This document shows, piece after piece, positions 43,966 to 52,947 of a stretch of DNA of 64,000 bases. The notes beneath the pieces were generated by a model. It had not been told where the DNA came from and searched no databases. It saw only the letters and a program-made list of their open reading frames with translations. Both the position numbers and the translations under genes were made by a program. Within the stretch, counting starts at the first letter, position 1, and each line of letters starts with the position of its first letter. The stretch comes from an uncultured Lachnospiraceae bacterium (lineage in GTDB: Bacteria > Bacillota > Clostridia > Lachnospirales > Lachnospiraceae): assembly GCA_900546495.1 (NCBI GenBank), contig URDN01000003.1, positions 1 to 64,000 of the forward strand, given 5' to 3'.

Positions 43966-45249
43966 ATGAGCAAAAAGAATTTAATCGCAACCATATATTT
44001 AAAAAACGGAAAACTGGTTAACGGTTTCAAAGACTATACTGAACAGGATGATCTGATGGAGCAGATCCGCCTGTACAATGACAATGGCATTGACAAAATC
44101 TATCTCTTTGATCTGTCCGACAATGATGCGGAACATGAGCTGAATCTTCATACGATGAAGGAAATCAACCGTGTATCTGAGATTCCTGTTTACGCCGGCG
44201 GCAATATCAACCGTCTGGAAGATATCAAGAAAATTTTGTACGCCGGATGCAAAAAAGCAATTTTAAATCCGGTAAAAGATGTGACTGCACAGGTATCAAA
44301 AGAAGGTGCGTTACGTTTTGGCAAAGACAAACTGGCATTATCCATCCACAACGTAGATCTGTTTTTTAAACAGAAAGAAGATGTGGAAAACAACACCAGT
44401 GAGCTGATCGTGTTGGATCCGGCACTGATGGGAACTCTTGGAAACGTGACAGATATGCCATATTCCATGCTTCTGACAGAAACGGATAACGAGAGTGTCT
44501 GCAAAGCATTACAGTCAGATGATACAATTACTGGTGTTTCTTCCAGAACCATCAGTGCTTATGACGCAGATGTAATGGGACTGAAAGCATATCTGGCAGA
44601 ACAGGGCATTGCAACCGGTCATCTGGAATCTTCCTGTGACTGGTCTGAGTTTAAGTTAAATTCCGATGGCATGATCCCTGTCATTGTACAGGATTACAAG
44701 ACCAATGATGTGCTGATGCTTGCCTACATGAACGAAGATGCTTTCCAGACCACATTGTCCCTGGGCAAAATGACTTATTACAGCAGAAGCCGAAACGAAC
44801 TCTGGACAAAGGGCATGACATCCGGACATTATCAGTATGTGAAATCCTTATCCATCGATTGTGATAAAGATACCCTTCTGGCAAAAGTTTCCCAGATCGG
44901 TGCTGCCTGCCATACCGGCAACCGCAGCTGTTTCTATACAGATCTGGTAAAAGAAGAATATACAGAGAAAAATCCGCTGGAAGTATTTGAAAATGAATAC
45001 AACGTTATTCTGGACCGCAAACTGCATCCAAAGGAAGGCTCTTATACGAATTACCTCTTTGACAAAGGAATTGATAAAATCTTAAAGAAAGTCGGTGAGG
45101 AGGCAACTGAGATCATCATTGCTGCCAAAAATCCGGATCCGGAAGAAATCAAATACGAGATTGCTGATTTCCTGTATCATATGATGGTTATGATGGTCGA
45201 TAAGGGCATTACATGGGAAGAAGTTTTAGAGGAACTTTCCCAGCGTTAA
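43966..45249 (+). CDS. hisIE: HisA/HisF-like domain fused to HisI-HisE
   Basis: A 427-residue fusion. Residues 1 to about 210 follow the HisA/HisF beta-alpha barrel pattern (IYLFDLSDND; PVYAGGNINRLEDIKKIL aligning with VGGGIxDxE of HisF), but the positions of both catalytic aspartates appear changed: Y11 where HisF has D11 and H128 where HisF has D130, and GGGI reads GGNI. So this part is probably not an active isomerase or cyclase. Residues about 220-330 are HisI, phosphoribosyl-AMP cyclohydrolase, with SIDCDKDTLLAKVSQIGAAC and CHTGNRSCF; residues 335-427 are HisE, phosphoribosyl-ATP pyrophosphohydrolase, with KKVGEEATEIIIAAKN. hisA, hisF, hisH and hisC are not in this operon. Confidence 0.9.
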   Translation: MSKKNLIATIYLKNGKLVNGFKDYTEQDDLMEQIRLYNDNGIDKIYLFDLSDNDAEHELNLHTMKEINRVSEIPVYAGGNINRLEDIKKILYAGCKKAILNPVKDVTAQVSKEGALRFGKDKLALSIHNVDLFFKQKEDVENNTSELIVLDPALMGTLGNVTDMPYSMLLTETDNESVCKALQSDDTITGVSSRTISAYDADVMGLKAYLAEQGIATGHLESSCDWSEFKLNSDGMIPVIVQDYKTNDVLMLAYMNEDAFQTTLSLGKMTYYSRSRNELWTKGMTSGHYQYVKSLSIDCDKDTLLAKVSQIGAACHTGNRSCFYTDLVKEEYTEKNPLEVFENEYNVILDRKLHPKEGSYTNYLFDKGIDKILKKVGEEATEIIIAAKNPDPEEIKYEIADFLYHMMVMMVDKGITWEEVLEELSQR

Positions 45250-45387
45250 ACCCCTGTTTGGATAATTTTTAGCAATTCCGGGAAAATATGTCAACTTACA
45301 TTGATCAGAATCACGCACCATACCTTACGTGCGTTTGACTTTAAAACTTTTGGCATATAAAAAAAGACAACCGCATATATAAAAAAC

Positions 45388-45428
45388 AAAAGGCTATGAT
45401 TACAAAAACGTAATGATATGCCTTTTTT
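45388..45428 (+). terminator. Terminator of the his operon
   Basis: An imperfect 16-bp stem (AAAAGGC-TATGATTAC with CGTAATGATATGCCTTTT) ending in TTTTTT at 45423-45428, about 140 bases after the last his gene. Confidence 0.7.
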
Positions 45429-45429
45429 G

Positions 45430-45449
45430 TTTGATAAAAACTTATCAAA
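45430..45449. promoter_or_regulatory. Perfect palindrome ahead of the small membrane-protein gene
   Basis: TTTGATAA-aaac-TTATCAAA, a perfect 8-base inverted repeat directly after the his terminator, 43 bases before the small gene. It looks like an operator, but I know no regulator for it. Confidence 0.4.
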
Positions 45450-45491
45450 AAGTCGTTATGTTTGAAAAAACAACAAACAGGAGGTTAGAGT

Positions 45492-45770
45492 ATGCAGATG
45501 GAACAATATGAAAATCGAAAAAATTATGTAGAATCCATAAGAAACAGCTTTTCTTCACCTGGGAAAAAAACGTATCCGGAAGAACAGGAAAAACGTCCCA
45601 GAAGTTTTTTGGGACTTCGGTTTGTACTGGCACTTTTTTTATTTTTAGGGTTCCTTGGCATTCGACAGACGGATTTTTCATGGCATTCCTGGAATGCGGA
45701 AAAGATCACACACCAGATCCAGAGTTCCATTAAATTTCCAGAACTTCTGGATGTATTAAACCGGCTGTAA
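45492..45770 (+). CDS. Small single-span membrane protein of unknown function
   Basis: A 92-residue protein with a hydrophilic, charged N-terminal half and one membrane helix (about residues 41-59, RFVLALFLFLGFLGI). The C-terminal part ends in KFPELLDVLNRL. I recognise no family. An excellent ribosome site (AGGAGG, 45480-45485) supports translation, and codon use looks like its neighbours. It stands between the his operon and an ABC transporter and may be a Lachnospiraceae-specific gene. Confidence 0.65.
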   Translation: MQMEQYENRKNYVESIRNSFSSPGKKTYPEEQEKRPRSFLGLRFVLALFLFLGFLGIRQTDFSWHSWNAEKITHQIQSSIKFPELLDVLNRL

Positions 45771-45883
45771 CCGGTAAAAGATTGACAATATATCATAGAA
45801 ATTGCGAAATGTTAAAGAATCATGTACCGCGTCTCATGTGCGTTCGACATTGAAGTAATGCCGGAAATTTTATACTTTCTTTC

Positions 45884-45912
45884 TTGCTTCTCCTTTAAGA
45901 TAAAACTATAAT
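45884..45912 (+). promoter_or_regulatory. Promoter of the ABC/FtsX pair
   Basis: TTGCTT-17-TATAAT, 40 bases before the start codon of the ATP-binding protein gene. The -10 is perfect, the -35 weak. Confidence 0.6.
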
Positions 45913-45951
45913 AGAATTAACATTTTTAATAAATTACACAGGAGAAGGATT

Positions 45952-46653
45952 ATGTCATATATCGAATTTGATCATATTACAAAAGAATATAATTCCGGTG
46001 GAACTTCTATTTTCGCATTAAAGGATGCTTCTTTTTCCGTGGAAAAAGGAGAGCTGGCGGTAATCCTTGGCGCTTCCGGTGCCGGTAAGACGACTGCACT
46101 GAATATCCTTGGCGGAATGGATACTGCTACATCCGGAAAAGTGCTGGTAGATGGCGCAGATGTCACCGCTTTTGGCAAACGCCAGCTTACCCAATATCGG
46201 CGCACAGACATCGGGTTTGTCTTTCAGTTTTACAATCTGGTACCAAATCTGACAGCATTGGAAAACGTTGAACTGGCTTCCCAGATCTGTGAAGATTCTT
46301 TGGATGCCGCACGGACACTGGAAAAAGTAGGACTTGGCATGCGTATGAAAAACTTCCCGGCACAGTTATCCGGCGGCGAACAGCAGCGTGTCTCCATTGC
46401 ACGTGCATTAGCAAAGAATCCGAAACTTCTGCTGTGTGATGAACCGACAGGCGCATTAGATTATAACACCGGAAAGCAGATTCTTCAGCTTTTACAGGAT
46501 ACCTGCAGAAAGGAAAAAATTACCGTTCTGATCATCACTCACAATTCCGCACTGGCTCCCATGGCTGACCGCCTGATCCAATTTAAAAGCGGAACGGTCA
46601 TCAGTGAAAGCCATAACGAACATCCGGTTCCGATTTCAGAAATAGAATGGTAG
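45952..46653 (+). CDS. ABC transporter ATP-binding protein (MacB/LolD type)
   Basis: A 233-residue ATPase with Walker A GASGAGKTT (residues 40-48), Q-loop, signature LSGGEQQR (about 140-147), Walker B LLLCDEPTGALD and the H-loop IITHNSA. It belongs to the MacB/LolD/FtsE-like group that partners FtsX-type permeases. The permease gene begins 9 bases downstream. The group includes antimicrobial-peptide and lipoprotein exporters; substrate unknown. Confidence 0.95.
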   Translation: MSYIEFDHITKEYNSGGTSIFALKDASFSVEKGELAVILGASGAGKTTALNILGGMDTATSGKVLVDGADVTAFGKRQLTQYRRTDIGFVFQFYNLVPNLTALENVELASQICEDSLDAARTLEKVGLGMRMKNFPAQLSGGEQQRVSIARALAKNPKLLLCDEPTGALDYNTGKQILQLLQDTCRKEKITVLIITHNSALAPMADRLIQFKSGTVISESHNEHPVPISEIEW

Positions 46654-46662
46654 AGTAGGACA

Positions 46663-49600
46663 ATGAAAGCATACTGGAAAGATATTTTTCGAACAATTAA
46701 ACTTGAAAAAAAGAGATTTTTCTCCATTCTGCTGATCACGTTTCTTGGTGTAACCATGTTTGCGGGATTATCGGCCGGATGCCGGGATCTTCGTGCTTCA
46801 GCAGATCAATTTTATGATGAGCAGAAATTATATGACATCAAAATACAGTCCACCCTTGGTCTGACCAGTGAAGATGTAGAAGCACTTTCTAAAGTGAAAG
46901 GTGTCGCAGAAGCGCATGGAACTTACAGTGAAACAGTTTTAGTGCAGGCAGATGATCTGCAACAGAAAGCAGATGTAAAATTACTGGATGAAAACGGATT
47001 AAGCCAACCACGTCTGCTGGATGGTACGATGCCCTCTAAAGCGTCAGAAATCGCAGTATCCCAAAATTATTGTACAGATACTGGCAAGTCCATAGGCGAT
47101 ACCGTTACCCTTTCCCCACAGAGCAATGAAGATGCCGATACAACATCTGCTTTAAAACAGAAAACTTATACCATTACAGCGATCATGCTGGACGCAACGG
47201 ACCTGATTGCGGATAAAGGCGCAGCGTCCTTCCGTTCCGCTCAATCATCCAAATATTTCTTTTATGTTACTGACAAGGCACTTGATAGCGATGTTTATTC
47301 TGCTGTGGAGCTTCGTGTCGTGGGGGCAGAAGTGCTATCCTGCTTTTCAGAAGAATACACAGATCTGGTTTCGGACGTAAAAAAATGCATTGAAAAAGAA
47401 ATCAAATCCGACCGGGAACAGGCGCGCTATGATTCCATTATTGCAGATGCCGTCAGCGAACTGCAGGATGCAAAAGATGAAGCCGCAGAAAAATTTGCGG
47501 ATGCCGACGCACAGATTGCAGATGCTAAGACAGAGCTGGCAGATGGCAGAGTTGAATTGCGTTCCGGCTGGCAGCAATTACAGGACGGCATGAACCAGTT
47601 ACAGCAGCAGAAAACGTTAGCTGCACAGAAGTTTAAAGATGGATATGCAGAACTGGAGAGCGGCTGGCAACAGCTTCAATCTGGGAAAAAGCAACTCAAT
47701 GCTGCAAAAGAAGAATTAAGCGGACATACAAATCAGCTTACACAGGCTTCCGCGACTTTACAGCAGAAAAAACAGGAAACCTTACAGCAATTGTCGGATG
47801 CGGAAACACAGCTTACAGATGGCAAAGCACAGGCAAAAGCCGGAAAAGAACAGATTCAGACACAGATTTCGTCCATCCAGTCACAACTTGGAGAAGCATG
47901 GCCACAGTCTGCATGGGAAACTTATGAAACCAGTGTAACTTCCGGTAATCCTGATGCAGATGCAAAAACTCAGGTAACAGAACAGTTACAGGCATCTGTA
48001 GATGCAATCTGCACACAATTAAACGGACAGTTAGAGCTTCTGGATCCATCTGCCGAAGATTATGAAATACAAAAAGCAGCGCTGGAAGCACAGATTGCTC
48101 AGATGCAGCAGATTCCCTCCGGAATACATCAGTTATTGCCACAGTACGAGACCGTTTCCGCAACACTTGCAGAACTGGACACACAAACAGACTCTCTAAA
48201 AGAGAAAAAGCAGGAAACTCTGGCTCAATTTTCTACTGCTGAAGCACAGTTGCAGGCACAAAGCCAGCAGTTAGATGCAGCAAAACAGCAGTTGCAGCAG
48301 CAGGAAACGACTTTACAAACTTCCGAATCAACACTCTCTGCCGGTCTGAAAGAACTACAAACGCAGGAGCGGAATGCAAATTCACAATTTGCCAGTGCCG
48401 ATCAGAAGTTGCAGAAAAACAAAGATAAACTGACACAGGCAGAGCAGGAATTAAACGACGGTGAAAAAGAACTGGAGGACCAGATCCGGAAACTGGAAGA
48501 AGAACGTACCAAAGCGGATGATAAATTTGCAGAAGCACAGGCAGATATTGATGCGATCGACCGGACAAAATGGTATGTACAGGACCGCAGTTCTGTGGGC
48601 AGTTACACAACCATCCAGAGCGATGCAGATTCCATTGAAACCATCGGAAATGTATTCCCAATCCTGTTTTTGTCCGTAGCGATCCTGATCAGTCTGACAA
48701 CCATCACACGTCTGGTAGAAGAAGAACGCGGACAGATTGGTATTTACAAAGCACTTGGTTTTGCAGATCGAAAAGTATATGGGAAATACCTGATCTACAC
48801 CTTATCTGCATGTATTTGCGGTGGATTGTTAGGAGATATCGGAGGATTTATCCTGTTGCCGAAATTCTTATTTATGATATTTGACACCATGTATAAGATT
48901 CCATCCTATACATACCTGTTCCATATAGGTTACGGTATCAGCGGCATATTACTGTTTGTTGCAGGGGGACTGTTTGCGGCGGTCTGTGCCTGCCACAGCG
49001 AATTAAAACAGTGCCCGGCAGCACTGATGCGTCCTAAAGCACCGAAAGCGGGATCACGAGTCTTTTTAGAGAAGATTCCGTTTCTGTGGAAACGTCTGTC
49101 TTTCTTAAACAAAGTAACGTTCCGGAATTTATTCCGTTATAAAAAACGTCTGTTTATGACAGTCAGCGGCATTTTAGGATGCATATCACTACTTGTTGTA
49201 GGAATGGCAATCAAAAACTCTGTTATGGATCTGATGCCAAAACAGTATGAACATATATCCCGCTATGATCTGATGGCAGTGACAATGGCAGATGATTTTG
49301 ACAATTTTACCAGTCAGATTTCATCCGATGCTCAGATCAAAGATTATCTGTCCCTGCAGACAGACAACGTACAGGTAGTTAATGATTCCTCAGAAGAAAC
49401 CATTCCGCTTTACATCATTCCGGATCAGGCACCGATTGAGGACTATATATGTCTGGAAGCCTTAGATGGCAGTGAGAGGGAACTTTCAGATACGGATATT
49501 CTGATCACGCAGAACCTTTCTGAAGTCATGGATTTTTCTGTGGGAGATAACTTACATATCCAGAGCAGTGATCTGGAAGAATGTGACTTCCCAATCAGTG

Positions 49601-50226
49601 GTATTGTCCGCAACTATCTTGGAAATGCTATATACATCAGACAGAGCCTCTATGAAGCACTGATGGGAAATGGTTCCTATGCAGCAAATTCTATTCTGGC
49701 TCATTTGTCGGATTCCTGTACGGATCCGGTCGCTTATTCTGATCAGCTTTCCAGAGAGAGTGATGTAGTATCCTGCAACAGTGTACAGGCAATGCGGGTT
49801 GAATTTTCCAAATCCTTCGAACTCATCAACTGTGTCGTTGTCCTTGTAACAGTGCTGGCAGCAGGACTGGCATTTGTCGTTCTGTTTACACTGGCAACCA
49901 CAAATATTTCCGAAAGAGAGCGGGAACTTGCCACCATAAAAGTACTTGGATTTTTTGATAAAGAAGTCCATTCCTATGTCAACAAGGAAACACTGATCCT
50001 TACAGTCATTGGTATTTTGCTTGGACTTCCGGTTGGCAGATTTTTCAGTGGTCTTTTAACCAGTGTATTGAAAATGCCTTCGATTTATTTTGCAGTGTCG
50101 GTACATCCGTCCACGTATCTGTTCGCTGGCGGCATGACGTTCCTGTTTGCACTGGCAGTGGATCTGATCACAAACCGTCTGCTGGATCATATTAATATGG
50201 TAGATGCATTGAAAAGCGTTGAGTAA
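46663..50226 (+). CDS. FtsX-type ABC permease with a very long extracellular coiled coil
   Basis: A 1187-residue permease. Membrane helices: about 19-40, 660-682, 707-740, 750-778, 829-854, 1052-1081, 1109-1131 and 1150-1172. Two FtsX cores are therefore present (660-780 and 1052-1172). Between helix 1 and 2 is a large extracytoplasmic part: a globular domain (about 45-270) and a coiled coil (275-650) rich in heptads with repeated L-x-x-G-x-x-x-L, Q and E patterns such as ELADGRVELRSG. This layout is known in Firmicutes exporters linked to peptide or envelope stress. It partners the upstream ATPase. A terminator overlaps the stop codon. Confidence 0.92.
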   Translation: MKAYWKDIFRTIKLEKKRFFSILLITFLGVTMFAGLSAGCRDLRASADQFYDEQKLYDIKIQSTLGLTSEDVEALSKVKGVAEAHGTYSETVLVQADDLQQKADVKLLDENGLSQPRLLDGTMPSKASEIAVSQNYCTDTGKSIGDTVTLSPQSNEDADTTSALKQKTYTITAIMLDATDLIADKGAASFRSAQSSKYFFYVTDKALDSDVYSAVELRVVGAEVLSCFSEEYTDLVSDVKKCIEKEIKSDREQARYDSIIADAVSELQDAKDEAAEKFADADAQIADAKTELADGRVELRSGWQQLQDGMNQLQQQKTLAAQKFKDGYAELESGWQQLQSGKKQLNAAKEELSGHTNQLTQASATLQQKKQETLQQLSDAETQLTDGKAQAKAGKEQIQTQISSIQSQLGEAWPQSAWETYETSVTSGNPDADAKTQVTEQLQASVDAICTQLNGQLELLDPSAEDYEIQKAALEAQIAQMQQIPSGIHQLLPQYETVSATLAELDTQTDSLKEKKQETLAQFSTAEAQLQAQSQQLDAAKQQLQQQETTLQTSESTLSAGLKELQTQERNANSQFASADQKLQKNKDKLTQAEQELNDGEKELEDQIRKLEEERTKADDKFAEAQADIDAIDRTKWYVQDRSSVGSYTTIQSDADSIETIGNVFPILFLSVAILISLTTITRLVEEERGQIGIYKALGFADRKVYGKYLIYTLSACICGGLLGDIGGFILLPKFLFMIFDTMYKIPSYTYLFHIGYGISGILLFVAGGLFAAVCACHSELKQCPAALMRPKAPKAGSRVFLEKIPFLWKRLSFLNKVTFRNLFRYKKRLFMTVSGILGCISLLVVGMAIKNSVMDLMPKQYEHISRYDLMAVTMADDFDNFTSQISSDAQIKDYLSLQTDNVQVVNDSSEETIPLYIIPDQAPIEDYICLEALDGSERELSDTDILITQNLSEVMDFSVGDNLHIQSSDLEECDFPISGIVRNYLGNAIYIRQSLYEALMGNGSYAANSILAHLSDSCTDPVAYSDQLSRESDVVSCNSVQAMRVEFSKSFELINCVVVLVTVLAAGLAFVVLFTLATTNISERERELATIKVLGFFDKEVHSYVNKETLILTVIGILLGLPVGRFFSGLLTSVLKMPSIYFAVSVHPSTYLFAGGMTFLFALAVDLITNRLLDHINMVDALKSVE

Positions 50227-50240
50227 ACTTGACGCTTTTT
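50212..50240 (+). terminator. Terminator overlapping the stop codon of the FtsX permease
   Basis: AAAAGCGT (50212-50219) pairs with ACGCTTTT (50232-50239), followed by T; the TAA stop at 50224-50226 is within the loop. Short but perfect stem. Confidence 0.65.
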
Positions 50241-50372
50241 CATGCTATATGCTACAATTAGAAATCGCGCAGATTCCTTGCAGAAATAATAACGAAAATA
50301 ATTTTGCATGTACAATAAAATCTGCCTTTTGAGAAACCTGAACACACAGGATAAATGATAAGGAAACACAGA

Positions 50373-52244
50373 ATGAATAATAAACTTGCATTAAAGGATG
50401 AAATTTTATTAACCATAGACAAACCTGCCCGTTATATCGGAAATGAGGTGAATATGGTTCGCAAAAATCCGGATGATGTCAAAATCCGTGTGGCATTTGC
50501 CTTTCCGGATGTCTATGAGATCGGTATGTCCCATCTTGGCATCCAGATTTTGTATCATCAGTTTAACTTAAGAGACGATGTCTATTGTGAACGTGTCTAC
50601 TCTCCATGGCCGGATCTTCACAAAATTATGAAAGAACAGGATATTCCGCTCTTTGCATTGGAAACGCAGGATCCGATCAGAGATTTCGATTTCTTATGTA
50701 TGACGTTACAGTATGAACTTTGCTATCCGAATATCTTACAGATTCTGGATCTGGGAAAAATCCCGCTGAAAGCCTGTCAGAGAACAGATGATATGCCAAT
50801 CGTGATTGGCGGCGGTCCATGTACCTACAATCCGGAACCAATTGCTGACTTTTTCGATATTTTCTATATCGGAGAGGGTGAAACAGTATACGATGATCTC
50901 TTTGATCTTTATAATCGCATGAAAGAAGATGACAGCTATAATCGCCATGATTTTTTGCATGAAGCAGCCAAAATTCCGGGATTGTATGTACCGGCTTTTT
51001 ATGAGGTGTCTTACAAACAAGATGGAACCATTGCGGATTTTCGCCCGATTTATGATGATATTCCGGCAACCATTCATCGTCAGGTGGTAGAAAATATGTC
51101 TGAATCCGTTTATCCGGACAAACCGCTGGTGCCGTTTATCAAAGTCACACAGGATCGCGTTGTATTGGAAATTCAGCGCGGATGTATCCGTGGATGCCGT
51201 TTTTGTCAGGCAGGTATGGTTTACCGTCCATTACGTGAGCGTAGTCTGGAAATGTTAAAAGAAAAAGCGTACCAGATGCTGACAAACACAGGACATGAGG
51301 AAATTTCCTTAAGTTCTCTAAGTTCCAGTGATTACACCTGTCTGGAAGAACTTTTAACATTCCTGATCGATGAATTTAAAGACAAGGGTGTAAATATCTC
51401 CCTGCCATCTCTGCGTATTGATGCGTTTTCACTGGATGTTATGAGTAAAGTACAGGATATCCGCAAGAGCAGTCTGACCTTTGCACCGGAAGCCGGTTCT
51501 CAGCGTCTGCGTGATGTTATTAACAAAGGTCTGACAAAGGAAAATATTCTGCATGGTGCAGGACTTGCTTTCGAAGGTGGCTGGAATAAGGTGAAATTAT
51601 ATTTTATGCTTGGACAGCCGACGGAGACCGTGGAAGATATGAAAGCCATCGGTGAGCTGGCAGAGGAAATTGCAGAACGCTATTATGAAATTCCGAAAGA
51701 TCAGCGAAACGGAAAATGTCAGATTACCGTCAGCACTTCTTTTTTTGTACCAAAGCCGTTTACACCATTCCAGTGGAGTCCGATGTGTACCAAAGATGAC
51801 TTCCTTGGCAGAGCAAAAATTGTAAATGAAACCATCAAATCTCAGTTAAACAAAAAAAGTATCCGCTACAACTGGCACGAAGCAGATGTCACCATGATTG
51901 AAGGAATTCTTGCCCGTGGTGACAGACGTCTGTGCGATACGATGATCAAAATATATGAAAAAGGCGGCATTTTTGCAGCATGGTCTGAATTTTTTGATGA
52001 GCAGATCTGGCTGGATGCCTTTGCAGAAGATCAGATTGATACCGCTTTCTATACAACAAGAGTGCGAAGCGAAGATGAAATTTTTCCATGGGACTTCATC
52101 GATGCAGGTGTCACAAAAAATTTTCTGCTGCGTGAATGGCATGCGGCAAATGCAGAGACCGTTACCCCGAACTGCCGCCAGAAATGTGCCGGCTGTGGAG
52201 CAATGAAATACAAAGGAGGCGTATGCTATGAGAATCAGAATTAA
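50373..52244 (+). CDS. B12-binding-domain radical SAM protein (TIGR03960 type)
   Basis: A 623-residue protein: N-terminal cobalamin-binding-like segment (VRVAFAFPDVYEIGMSHLG-like pattern at about 40-60) and radical SAM core with IQRGCIRGCRFCQAG (CX3CX2C near residue 280). The next gene encodes its usual DUF2344 partner, overlapping by 17 bases. The pair precedes rng and rplU in many Clostridia, suggesting a ribosome- or tRNA-linked modification, but its function is not known. ATG 50373 has AAGGAA upstream; ATG 50355 is a weaker alternative. Confidence 0.92.
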   Translation: MNNKLALKDEILLTIDKPARYIGNEVNMVRKNPDDVKIRVAFAFPDVYEIGMSHLGIQILYHQFNLRDDVYCERVYSPWPDLHKIMKEQDIPLFALETQDPIRDFDFLCMTLQYELCYPNILQILDLGKIPLKACQRTDDMPIVIGGGPCTYNPEPIADFFDIFYIGEGETVYDDLFDLYNRMKEDDSYNRHDFLHEAAKIPGLYVPAFYEVSYKQDGTIADFRPIYDDIPATIHRQVVENMSESVYPDKPLVPFIKVTQDRVVLEIQRGCIRGCRFCQAGMVYRPLRERSLEMLKEKAYQMLTNTGHEEISLSSLSSSDYTCLEELLTFLIDEFKDKGVNISLPSLRIDAFSLDVMSKVQDIRKSSLTFAPEAGSQRLRDVINKGLTKENILHGAGLAFEGGWNKVKLYFMLGQPTETVEDMKAIGELAEEIAERYYEIPKDQRNGKCQITVSTSFFVPKPFTPFQWSPMCTKDDFLGRAKIVNETIKSQLNKKSIRYNWHEADVTMIEGILARGDRRLCDTMIKIYEKGGIFAAWSEFFDEQIWLDAFAEDQIDTAFYTTRVRSEDEIFPWDFIDAGVTKNFLLREWHAANAETVTPNCRQKCAGCGAMKYKGGVCYENQN

Positions 52245-52947
52245 ATTCCGAAAATATGGTGTCATGCGTTTTATCGGACACCTGGATATCATGCGATATT
52301 TTCAGAAAGCCATGCGCCGCGCTAATATTGACATTGCTTATTCCGAAGGATTTTCCCCTCACCAGATCATGTCCTTTGCGGCTCCTCTGGGTGTAGGTAT
52401 TACCAGCGACGGCGAGTATCTGGATATTGAGGTACATTCCACAAAATCTACCAGCGAATCCAGAGATGCGCTGAATACAGTTATGGTGGATGGTATCGAA
52501 ATTACAGAATATGTTGCACTGCGTCAGGATGCAAAAAAAGCCATGACTTCAGTAGCGGCCGCTGATTACATTGTATATTTTAAAAATCAGGTTGATTTTA
52601 CTCCGGAAGAACTGGGAGAAAAAATCCGTCAGTATTATGAGGAACGCGATACCATAGAAGTGACAAAGCAGACGAAAAAGAGCGAGCGCGTCATTGATAT
52701 CAAACCTCTGATTTATCAGTTCAGTCCCTGTAGCTTAAAGGAACTTGGCTGGCAGGGATTCTTCCTGCAACTTTCCACCGGAAGTACCGACAATATCAAA
52801 CCGGAACTGGTATTACAGGATTTTTACCAGTATTTTGGAAAAACCTATGATCCGTTTAATATGCAGATCCACAGAGTGGAGACCTATGAGCGCACAGATA
52901 AAGGCTTAAGACCACTATATCAGGCAGGTGACAACATTGAATCATAA
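52228..52947 (+). CDS. DUF2344 / TIGR03936 radical SAM-associated protein
   Basis: A 239-residue protein beginning MRIRIKFRKYGVMRFIGHLD, the diagnostic start of the TIGR03936 family (FIGHLDxMRxFQKAMRRA). It is nearly always encoded after the radical SAM gene found just upstream, overlapping it here by 17 bases. Function unknown. The start of the RNase E/G gene overlaps its 3' end by about 11-20 bases. Confidence 0.92.
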   Translation: MRIRIKFRKYGVMRFIGHLDIMRYFQKAMRRANIDIAYSEGFSPHQIMSFAAPLGVGITSDGEYLDIEVHSTKSTSESRDALNTVMVDGIEITEYVALRQDAKKAMTSVAAADYIVYFKNQVDFTPEELGEKIRQYYEERDTIEVTKQTKKSERVIDIKPLIYQFSPCSLKELGWQGFFLQLSTGSTDNIKPELVLQDFYQYFGKTYDPFNMQIHRVETYERTDKGLRPLYQAGDNIES

